DNA from: JALZHR01 sp036389695
GTDB lineage: Bacteria; Acidobacteriota; Blastocatellia; Pyrinomonadales; Pyrinomonadaceae
Direction of reading: 5' to 3'
Assembly: GCA_036389695.1 (NCBI GenBank)
Contig: DASVWG010000401.1
Location: 1 to 9,183 of the forward strand
Length of the DNA stretch: 9,183 bases
Positions 1 to 4,696 of the stretch are shown here, in pieces. The notes beneath the pieces are model-generated. The model did no database searches and was not told where the DNA came from. It saw only the letters and a list, made by a program, of their open reading frames with translations. A program made the position numbers and the translations under genes. Position 1 is the first letter of the stretch. Each line of letters starts with the position of its first letter.

Positions 1-1
1 C

Positions 2-409
2 AAATTGATTGACCCGATTTTCGCCTTTTCGCTCGATTTGGTTTACGGCAAGCTGCCCGGTTTCGAAGCTTATAAAGCCGACAAGCCGATTACCTTCGAC
101 TACGATTTAAAAGCCACCGATTTTCCGATTAACGAGACGGTTTATCAGGCTTTCAAAAAGTATGCGATGGACAAATACAAACTGACTCCGGCGCAAATCG
201 ACCGCGAGCGCGAATTTGTCGAGCGCACGCTGCGCACGGAATTCGTCACGGCGGCTTACGGCTCGACGACCTCGTTCCAGGTTTTCAACGAATACGATAA
301 CCAGTTGAAACGCGCCATCGAGGTTCTGCCGAAAGCCAAACAGCTGGCGACCGAAAGCGCGCGCGTGCAGGCGCAGAAAGCGATTTCGAATAACAACAAC
401 AATCGCTGA
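2..409 (+). CDS. S41-family (C-terminal processing) peptidase, C-terminal fragment
   Basis: The reading frame is open from the window edge at base 2 to TGA at 407-409, so only the last 135 codons are present and the true start lies upstream; the TTG at 5 is not a credible start. The visible part has the look of the C-terminal tail of acidobacterial S41 peptidases: a FAFSLDLVYGKLPG segment, then FDYDLKATDFPIN, then a charged helical stretch (KLTPAQIDREREFVERTL) and a second helical part ending in AIEVLPKAKQLA. S41 enzymes are serine proteases, usually exported, that cleave near the C termini of proteins. The catalytic Ser/Lys and PDZ domain would lie outside the window, so activity cannot be judged. 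The protein ends in five Asn and an Arg, a low-complexity tail. The assignment rests on remembered family resemblance; another periplasmic protein with this helical tail is possible. Two terminators follow directly. Confidence 0.55.
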   Translation, partial: KLIDPIFAFSLDLVYGKLPGFEAYKADKPITFDYDLKATDFPINETVYQAFKKYAMDKYKLTPAQIDREREFVERTLRTEFVTAAYGSTTSFQVFNEYDNQLKRAIEVLPKAKQLATESARVQAQKAISNNNNNR

Positions 410-428
410 TTCGAAAAATTCAATTCGT

Positions 429-463
429 AAAAAAAGAAGCGTTCAGCCAGCGCTTCTTTTTTT
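429..463 (+). terminator. Intrinsic terminator of the S41 peptidase gene
   Basis: A GAAGCG/CGCTTC stem (436-441 with 451-456) encloses a 9-nt loop. It is preceded by a run of A and followed by a run of T to 463. The A run and T run can extend the stem, so it could also work on the minus strand. It starts about 20 nt after the stop codon of the peptidase gene. Confidence 0.9.
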
Positions 464-483
464 ATTTTTAGACGGGCAATTAC

Positions 484-532
484 CGGCGATAAAAATCCGG
501 CGGGAAATTTCGAGCCGGATTTTTATTCGCCG
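484..532 (+). terminator. Second, longer bidirectional terminator-like hairpin
   Basis: The arms 484-501 and 514-532 are complementary over 18 bp with a single unpaired T, around a 12-nt loop (502-513). The core is TCCGGC/GCCGGA, flanked by AAAAA on the left and TTTTT on the right, so a terminator with a U-tract exists on either strand. It lies 20 nt after the first terminator and insulates the downstream promoters from read-through. Confidence 0.75.
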
Positions 533-569
533 TTAAAACCCGGTCAAACGCCCTGCCTAAAAAAAATTA

Positions 570-599
570 TTGACATTTCAGTTTAAAACGGAGTATAAA
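570..599 (+). promoter_or_regulatory. Candidate sigma70 promoter P1
   Basis: A perfect -35 hexamer TTGACA (570-575) is followed by an 18-bp spacer and a -10 TATAAA (594-599, 5 of 6 to consensus). It sits just past the double terminator and points toward the Cys-rich/VWA cluster. A transcript would carry an untranslated leader of roughly 380 nt before the ATG at 988. Confidence 0.6.
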
Positions 600-641
600 C
601 ATTCGGGCAGTGATTTAATTTTGCGTTTCTCAGAAAAAGTA

Positions 642-670
642 TTGACAAACTTACGAAAATAGATTTTAAT
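642..670 (+). promoter_or_regulatory. Candidate sigma70 promoter P2
   Basis: A second perfect TTGACA (642-647) is followed by a 17-bp spacer and TTTAAT (665-670, 4 of 6 to TATAAT). Tandem perfect -35 boxes 72 bp apart suggest a strong or dual-controlled start for the downstream cluster. The leader from here would be about 310 nt. A weaker TTGATA-17-TATGTA pair at 834-862 is a possible third start. Confidence 0.6.
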
Positions 671-720
671 CAGTGCCAAGTTTTTAACTTTAACGTAAAA
701 AAAACCGACAAACATCAGAT

Positions 721-813
721 TCGTCCGGGTGAAATTCCCCGTTGGTCGCTCACCGAAGACCGGCGAAAGATTTTTGGAATAACCGCGCTCTAATTGTGTT
801 TAGAGAACCGCGC
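721..813 (+). ncRNA. Candidate structured leader RNA with possible pseudoknot
   Basis: Two hairpins can be drawn. The first pairs CGTTGGTC (740-747) with GACCGGCG (758-765) around a 10-nt loop; it has eight pairs, two of them G-U. Its loop contains TCACC (750-754), which is complementary to GGTGA (728-732) just upstream, giving a plausible pseudoknot. The second pairs CTCTAA (788-793) with TTAGAG (800-805) around TTGTGT, and can be lengthened by GCG (785-787) with CGC across a small bulge. GGTGAAATTCC (728-738) resembles a short conserved box of cobalamin riboswitches, but the other core boxes of that class are not visible. Function is unknown. Confidence 0.35.
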
Positions 814-973
814 AGCTTTCCAAAGGGCGAATATTGATAGTTGTCGGTTTTTATTTTATGTAGCGGGTTTGCTGAGTTCAAATAGCCGTGCAGTTTCTCA
901 ATCGGTTGAAGCAGTAGAAATTCACACCACTACTAATGTTTTCTCCCAAACTGAACGCTTCTCAAAGGAAAAT

Positions 974-979
974 AGGAGG
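974..979 (+). promoter_or_regulatory. Strong Shine-Dalgarno of the Cys-rich gene
   Basis: AGGAGG stands 8 nt before the ATG at 988. It fixes the start codon and is the best ribosome binding site in the window; the other genes have weak sites. This predicts high translation of the Cys-rich protein relative to the genes behind it. Confidence 0.85.
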
Positions 980-987
980 AAAGAATT

Positions 988-1458
988 ATGTTATCGAGAG
1001 AAATAAGAAGCCTTTACAAACGGCTGGCGGTTCTCGGATTACTGCTCGCGTGTTTCGCTTTCATCTCAATCGCGGAAAGCGGAAATGTTCTCAGCGCGGC
1101 GCGATGCGAGCAGGAATGCACGAACAGCGAAAACGCCTGTGTTGATAGCTGCGCGACGGCGTGCGACGAGGATTCGTCGGATCGTGACTGCGCAGATTGC
1201 GAATATAACTGTAGCTCGCGATTTGCCAGATGTATGCAAGGCGCGATTAGCTGCTCGGATGTGCCGCCGCGTCCGGGTGAATGTCAATTTGATTATGGGC
1301 TTCATTGCCCAATTATTAATGGAACGCCTGACTGTTCGACTCCATCTGCGCACAACGGATATTTTATGGTTTGTTCGACCATTGGCGGACAGAATTGTGT
1401 ACACTGTTCAAATGGTGAATATTGTCCGGGCGCAGGTAATCTGCCTCTGTGTCCGTAA
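988..1458 (+). CDS. Secreted cysteine-rich protein, unknown function
   Basis: This is a 156-aa protein starting at an ATG with an ideal AGGAGG 8 nt upstream. Residues 1-12 are basic (REIRSLYKR), residues 13-29 are hydrophobic (LAVLGLLLACFAFISIA), and a likely signal peptidase site follows LSAA near residue 38. The mature part has 18 cysteines at 40, 44, 51, 55, 59, 68, 71, 75, 82, 89, 99, 107, 116, 129, 137, 140, 146 and 155. The first half repeats a CxxxC-x6-C spacing (40/44/51 and 71/75/82), which could be disulfide-linked helices. The second half is Gly/Pro/Asn-rich with a CxxC at 137-140. The even count and export signal favour a disulfide-stabilised extracytoplasmic protein; metal binding is the alternative. 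I do not recognise a family. It is probably co-transcribed with the VWA genes 100 nt downstream. Confidence 0.8.
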   Translation: MLSREIRSLYKRLAVLGLLLACFAFISIAESGNVLSAARCEQECTNSENACVDSCATACDEDSSDRDCADCEYNCSSRFARCMQGAISCSDVPPRPGECQFDYGLHCPIINGTPDCSTPSAHNGYFMVCSTIGGQNCVHCSNGEYCPGAGNLPLCP

Positions 1459-1461
1459 TTC

Positions 1462-1530
1462 TTAGATTATCGAGTGGCGACCAGGACTTTTATAAAAGTC
1501 TCGGTTGCCACTAAATTGCAGCCAATCTAA
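1462..1530 (+). promoter_or_regulatory. Large intercistronic hairpin between the Cys-rich and VWA genes
   Basis: An inner palindrome pairs 1473-1491 with 1494-1512 over 19 positions, with one A-C mismatch and two G-U pairs; in practice the TTTTATAAAA centre would open as the loop. An outer 7-bp stem pairs TTAGATT (1462-1468) with AATCTAA (1524-1530). It begins 4 nt after the stop of the Cys-rich gene. No T run follows, so it is not a classical terminator. It is more likely an mRNA-stabilising or processing structure that sets different levels for the first gene and the VWA genes. Confidence 0.65.
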
Positions 1531-1558
1531 ATTTGTTGACTCTTTGAAAGAGGTGAAA

Positions 1559-2533
1559 ATGATGACTCTAGTAAAGATTACCACAGCCTTCAAGTTGATC
1601 ATTTTGTCTTTGGCAATTGTTTTATTTGTTCAAAGCCCAGTTCATTGTCAGTATCAGGTATCAAATCAGGACAAAAATGAAGATATAATCCGCGTTGATT
1701 CCAATCTGGTTACTGTTCCGACAATGGTTTCAACCCGCAGTGGGCTATATATATCCAATCTGAAAAAAGAAGATTTTGAGATTTACGAGAACGGCACACC
1801 GCAAGAAATTGCTGTGTTTGAGCCGACCGAAAAGCCATTCACAGTTTTCTTACTGCTCGATAAAAGCGGTTCAATGAGAAATAATTACACTGAGTTAGAG
1901 CACGCCGCTAAATCTTTCGTTGAACAACTTCGCCCGGATGACCAAATAATCGCCGCCACATTTGCCGATAATGTAGATATTTTGTGGCAAACGACGAAAG
2001 TCAAAGATTTGAAAAAGGAAATTAAAATTAAAAAGCAATTCACCATCTATACGAGGCTTTATGATGCGGTAGATTTTGCGATTAAAAAGATGAAGAAAAT
2101 TCGCGAACGAAAAGCAATAATTGTTTTTTCGGACGGGCTTGGGGACGGGGTTTTTGCTTCTGCCAGAGATAATTTGCGCGCCGCGGAAGAAAGTGAGGCT
2201 TTAATCTATACGGTGCAATATAATACTTTTTCAGAAGTCGCTCCGCTTCATGTAAATCAAAAAGCGTATTCCGAAGGTATTGTTAATGCTAATAGATATA
2301 TGAGTTTTTTAGCACAAATAAGCGGCGGGCGCGATTTTAGAATTGAAAAAATTAGTGATTTAGACAGCACTTTCGGTTCTGTTGCTAATGAATTACGTCA
2401 GCAATATACTTTGGGTTATTATCCAAAGCAGCCAACTCCTGGTCGCAGACAAATCAAAGTCAAACTTAATCGACCGGAGCTTAACGCGAGCGTGCGCGCT
2501 CGCGCTAGTTATGTTTTCGAACCAAAAAAATAA
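1559..2533 (+). CDS. VWFA-related acidobacterial-type secreted protein, copy 1
   Basis: This is a 324-aa protein. I chose the ATG at 1559 (or the adjacent ATG at 1562) because AAGAGGTG precedes it and a signal peptide follows (FKLIILSLAIVLFV, about residues 11-24, cut near residue 30). An upstream TTG in the same frame lies inside the hairpin and is rejected. Residues 41-95 form the beta-rich segment typical of the TIGR03436 family (IIRVDSNLVTVPTMV, LKKEDFEIYENG). A von Willebrand A domain follows, with an intact metal-ion-dependent adhesion site: DKSGS (101-105), Thr165 in YTRLYDAV and Asp192 in FSDG. The end (QQYTLGYYPK then VRARASYV) is also family-like. Such domains bind protein ligands through a divalent metal. 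It is the most divergent of the three copies, and its codons are A/T-rich compared with the peptidase genes. The ligand is unknown. Confidence 0.85.
   Translation: MMTLVKITTAFKLIILSLAIVLFVQSPVHCQYQVSNQDKNEDIIRVDSNLVTVPTMVSTRSGLYISNLKKEDFEIYENGTPQEIAVFEPTEKPFTVFLLLDKSGSMRNNYTELEHAAKSFVEQLRPDDQIIAATFADNVDILWQTTKVKDLKKEIKIKKQFTIYTRLYDAVDFAIKKMKKIRERKAIIVFSDGLGDGVFASARDNLRAAEESEALIYTVQYNTFSEVAPLHVNQKAYSEGIVNANRYMSFLAQISGGRDFRIEKISDLDSTFGSVANELRQQYTLGYYPKQPTPGRRQIKVKLNRPELNASVRARASYVFEPKK
2485..2504 (+). promoter_or_regulatory. GC hairpin with UNCG-type loop before the copy 2 start
   Basis: CGCGAGCG (2485-2492) and CGCTCGCG (2497-2504) form a perfect 8-bp stem closed by the loop TGCG, a UNCG tetraloop. 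It lies inside the end of the copy 1 gene and ends 6 nt before the ATG at 2511, exactly where a Shine-Dalgarno would be expected. It would block independent initiation of copy 2 unless ribosomes translating copy 1 melt it. The junction between copies 2 and 3 has no such hairpin. Confidence 0.6.
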
Positions 2534-3467
2534 AATCTTCATTATTTTAATCTTCGCCTTTCTCGCTTGCGCCGGATTCGCTGGCGCGCAGGATGAAGTG
2601 ATTCGCGTTGATTCCACTCTGGTTAATGTTCCGACAATAGTTTCAGACCGCGACGGGCGATATGTAACTAATCTGAAAAAAGAAGATTTTCAGTTGTTTG
2701 AAAATGGAATCGAGCAAGAGATTGCATTTTTTGAGCCTGTTGAACAACCGTTCACTGTGTTACTGCTGTTAGATGTCAGCGGCTCAATGTATAACGATTT
2801 TGCTACTATCAATAATGCTTCCAATACTTTTCTTAGCCAGTTACGCCCGCATGATTATCTGTCGGCGGCATCATTTAATGATTCAGTAAATGTCTTGTTT
2901 AAATTTTCAAGCGTCAGAGAGATAAAAGATAAAAAAAGATTTGACTTAAAATTCACAGGCAGTTTGGGCGACACAATGATTTACGACGCTGTTGATTTTG
3001 CTTTGGATAAGATGAAAAAAATTCAAAGTCGCAAAAAAGCAATTATTTTGTTCTCCGACGGTGAAGGCGTCGGGCGTTATGCCAGCGCCAAAAGTACTCT
3101 TCGAGATGCAGAAGAACAAAAGACAATAGTTTATACAGTTCAATTCGACACGTTCGTCGTTCCGCCGAATTATAAAATAGGCAAAAGCGAAGCTGAAAAA
3201 ATCAGGCAAAGCAAAGAAATAGCCACTTTGTATATGACCGCATTAGCCGCCAGAACCGGCGGAAGACATTTCCGCCTAAAAGATATAACAAATTTAGAAA
3301 CAACATTCCGCGAGATTGCAGGTGAACTCAGTCAGCAATACAGTTTAGGTTACTATCCGAAAGAACAACCCGAAACGAGTCAGGAGCGGCAAATCAAAGT
3401 CAAAGTCCTGAAGCCAAACCTGTCTGTCCGGGCGCGCGAAAGTTATGTTGCTCAAGCAAAGAAATAA
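2511..3467 (+). CDS. VWFA-related acidobacterial-type secreted protein, copy 2
   Basis: This is a 318-aa protein starting at ATG 2511 inside the last codons of copy 1, giving a 23-nt overlap in a different frame. The frame stays open further upstream, but only this start puts a signal peptide at the N terminus: basic NQKNK, a hydrophobic stretch to residue 20, and a cut after AGA at residue 26. Cys20 in FLAC makes a lipoprotein a weaker alternative. Residues 28-80 are the family-typical segment. The VWA domain has DVSGS (88-92), Thr155 in GDTMIYDAV and Asp183 in FSDGEG, a complete metal site. The C-terminal part contains QQYSLGYYPKE and VRARESYV. No Shine-Dalgarno is visible, so expression probably depends on translation of copy 1. 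It is very similar to copy 3 at its 5' end. A metal-dependent protein-binding role is inferred; the partner is unknown. Confidence 0.85.
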   Translation: MFSNQKNKIFIILIFAFLACAGFAGAQDEVIRVDSTLVNVPTIVSDRDGRYVTNLKKEDFQLFENGIEQEIAFFEPVEQPFTVLLLLDVSGSMYNDFATINNASNTFLSQLRPHDYLSAASFNDSVNVLFKFSSVREIKDKKRFDLKFTGSLGDTMIYDAVDFALDKMKKIQSRKKAIILFSDGEGVGRYASAKSTLRDAEEQKTIVYTVQFDTFVVPPNYKIGKSEAEKIRQSKEIATLYMTALAARTGGRHFRLKDITNLETTFREIAGELSQQYSLGYYPKEQPETSQERQIKVKVLKPNLSVRARESYVAQAKK

Positions 3468-4407
3468 AATCTTCATTATTATAATCTTCGCCTTTCTCGC
3501 TTGTGGAGGATTTGCCGACGCGCAGGACGAAGTAATTCGTGTTGATTCCACTCTGGTTCATGTTCCGACAATAGTTTCAGACCGCGACGGGCGATATGTC
3601 ACTAATCTCAAAAAAGAAGATTTTCAGATTTTTGAGGACGGCGTAGAACAGGAAATCGCTTTGTTTGAAACAACTGAAAAGCCATTCACGGCTTTACTGT
3701 TGTTGGATGTCAGCGGTTCGATGACTAATCATATGGCACACCTCGCTAACGCCGCTGATGCCTTCGTTTCTCAAATGCGTGACGATGACGAGATTATTGT
3801 TGCTACATTTTCCAGCGGCAGAAAAATCAACATCTTACTTGAACCCACAAAAAAGAAGGATTTTAAATATTCTAAACAAAAGATTTTGCTTCAAACCTCA
3901 AATGACCTCGGATACACGACGACTTTCGATGCCGTTGAACGCGCCATAAAATATATGAAAAAAATTCAGGGGCGACGAGCGATAGTTCTTTTTTCCGATG
4001 GAGAGCAGTATGGAGTGGATGCTTCCGCAAAAAGTAACTTACGCGATGCTGAGGAACAGGAAGCGGTAATTTACACAATTCGCTTTGGTGATTATCCAAC
4101 TGCCCTTCCGGGATATTCCGAAATTGTGAGTAAAAAAGACATTCGCAAAATAATCGCAAAAGTTGATGGCTATATGCAAGGTTTAGCTGACAAGACGGGC
4201 GGACGCAGTTATCAAATAGACAATGTGGCAGATTTAAAAAAAGCATTTGAAGTAATTTCCCAGGAACTCGGACAACAATATAATTTAGGCTACTATTCAA
4301 ATAACAAATCCGAACCAGGTCAAAAACGACAAATCAAAGTCAGAGTCAAACAACCGAATCTCGCTGTGCGGGCGCGTGATAGTTATGTTGCCAAAGCAAA
4401 GAAATAA
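3445..4407 (+). CDS. VWFA-related acidobacterial-type secreted protein, copy 3
   Basis: This is a 320-aa protein starting at ATG 3445, again 23 nt inside the end of the previous gene and with no clear Shine-Dalgarno, so translational coupling is likely. The signal peptide has basic LKQRNK, a hydrophobic run to residue 20 and a cut after ADA at residue 26. The VWA domain has DVSGS (88-92), Thr residues at 158-160 in the TTTFDAV loop and Asp185 in FSDGEQ, so the metal site is complete. The C-terminal QQYNLGYYSN and VRARDSYV match the other copies. It shares near-identical DNA with copy 2 from codon 26 to codon 61, but differs in the middle of the VWA domain and at residues about 190-225. It converges on a minus-strand gene whose stop lies only 11 nt away. 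Binding of a protein or surface ligand is inferred from the domain only. Confidence 0.85.
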   Translation: MLLKQRNKIFIIIIFAFLACGGFADAQDEVIRVDSTLVHVPTIVSDRDGRYVTNLKKEDFQIFEDGVEQEIALFETTEKPFTALLLLDVSGSMTNHMAHLANAADAFVSQMRDDDEIIVATFSSGRKINILLEPTKKKDFKYSKQKILLQTSNDLGYTTTFDAVERAIKYMKKIQGRRAIVLFSDGEQYGVDASAKSNLRDAEEQEAVIYTIRFGDYPTALPGYSEIVSKKDIRKIIAKVDGYMQGLADKTGGRSYQIDNVADLKKAFEVISQELGQQYNLGYYSNNKSEPGQKRQIKVRVKQPNLAVRARDSYVAKAKK

Positions 4408-4438
4408 AATATTCATTCTTACGCCGCCAGCCATTTAA
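4385..4438 (+). pseudogene. Vestigial start of a fourth VWA copy
   Basis: Inside the last codons of copy 3 there is an ATG at the equivalent position to the starts of copies 2 and 3. It opens a 17-codon frame reading MLPKQRNKIFILTPPAI, and the first 11 residues match the copy 3 N terminus (MLLKQRNKIFI) with one change. The resemblance extends past the stop of copy 3 (about 14 nt with two mismatches) and then ends at about 4420, where the stop codon of the minus-strand gene begins. It is best read as the truncated edge of a lost fourth copy, or as the junction left by duplication. Confidence 0.6.
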
Positions 4439-4586
4439 TCAAATAATAAATGCCGACGCCCGCGCCGATTAAAAATAAGGTCAGGACGGCTATGCCCGCG
4501 CCGACCATTAATTTAAATTTCTTATAACGGTTCGGGTCGGGCGGCGAAAGCTGGTTTTGCGGAAAATACGGCGGCGGTCGGTTCAT
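4419..4586 (-). CDS. Small single-pass membrane protein, unknown
   Basis: This is a 55-aa protein with ATG at 4586-4584. A longer frame to 4619 is rejected because it would be coded by the heptad repeat. Residues 1-20 are rich in Pro, Asn and Gln (MNRPPPYFPQNQ...), residues 21-25 are basic (YKKFK), and residues 26-50 form one Gly-rich transmembrane helix, with a short KWLAA end. The likely topology is N terminus in the cytoplasm, by the positive-inside rule. No convincing Shine-Dalgarno is seen, because the region upstream is the palindrome. It lies downstream of the M28 gene on the same strand, separated by that palindrome, and converges on the VWA genes. No family was recognised; Pro-rich small membrane proteins of this form are common and mostly uncharacterised. 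Confidence 0.6.
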   Translation of the reverse strand: MNRPPPYFPQNQLSPPDPNRYKKFKLMVGAGIAVLTLFLIGAGVGIYYLIKWLAA

Positions 4587-4590
4587 AATT

Positions 4591-4696
4591 AGTCCAAAGT
4601 CCAAAGTCCAAAGTCTCAAGTCAGTTGCTTAAAACTTATCACTTGAAGTTTATCAAAGCAACCAGACTTTGGACTTGAGACTTTAGACTTTGGACT
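4591..4696. repeat. Palindrome built of AGTC heptads
   Basis: The left arm (4591-4630) consists of five 7-nt units beginning AGTC (AGTCCAA three times, AGTCTCA, AGTCAGT) followed by TGCTT. The right arm (4656-4696), read on the minus strand, is also five AGTC heptads (AGTCCAA, AGTCTAA, AGTCTCA, AGTCCAA, AGTCTGG) followed by TTGCTT. The arms can pair over about 40 bp with a few mismatches and one indel, around a 25-nt centre (4631-4655). The right arm touches the stop codon of the M28 gene. It resembles in style the heptameric short tandem repeats of cyanobacteria. It may end M28 transcription or act as a mobile or recombination-prone repeat. Confidence 0.8.

Larger units (their letters stand above)
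671..987 (+). other. Long untranslated leader of the Cys-rich/VWA cluster
   Basis: No credible coding region was found between the promoters and the ATG at 988; the open frames here lack ribosome binding sites and have unconvincing compositions. The stretch contains the structured element at about 721-813, then a run without strong secondary structure (about 830-970). The Shine-Dalgarno is at its 3' end. A leader of this length upstream of a secreted-protein gene suggests post-transcriptional control, but no known riboswitch class was recognised. Confidence 0.5.
1559..4438 (+). repeat. Tandem gene array with a unit of about 0.94 kb
   Basis: The successive starts at 1559, 2511, 3445 and the vestigial start at 4385 are spaced 952, 934 and 940 bp apart. 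Each unit ends in a similar SYV...K(K) coding end that also contains the next unit's ATG. The region from codon 26 to 61 differs at only 6 of 108 positions between copies 2 and 3 in a hand alignment (2586-2693 against 3520-3627). Copy 1 is clearly older or less homogenised. The pattern indicates growth by unequal crossing-over of a whole-gene unit. Confidence 0.8.

Noticed and set aside
728..765. Cobalamin or FMN riboswitch
   Set aside because: Only one short box (GGTGAAATTCC) matches; the other conserved boxes and the expected multi-helix junction are not found, and the downstream genes are unrelated to vitamin metabolism.
858..863. Minimal ATG-TAG start-stop element in the leader
   Set aside because: It has no Shine-Dalgarno, and such a six-base match is expected by chance.
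794..1006. Small open frame in the leader before the Cys-rich gene
   Set aside because: It starts at TTG inside a hairpin loop, has no ribosome site, and overlaps the well-supported start at 988 in another frame.
1066..1465. Open frames on both strands overlapping the Cys-rich gene
   Set aside because: They are Arg/Ala-rich shadows with no start signals; the 988 frame has an ideal Shine-Dalgarno and a signal peptide.
3872..4300. 142-codon minus-strand frame inside VWA copy 3
   Set aside because: It is antisense to a conserved VWA domain, with no promoter or ribosome site, and no equivalent was noted in copies 1 and 2.
4591..4696. CRISPR-like array
   Set aside because: The units are contiguous 7-nt repeats without spacers and are inverted about a centre, so it is a palindromic repeat and not CRISPR.
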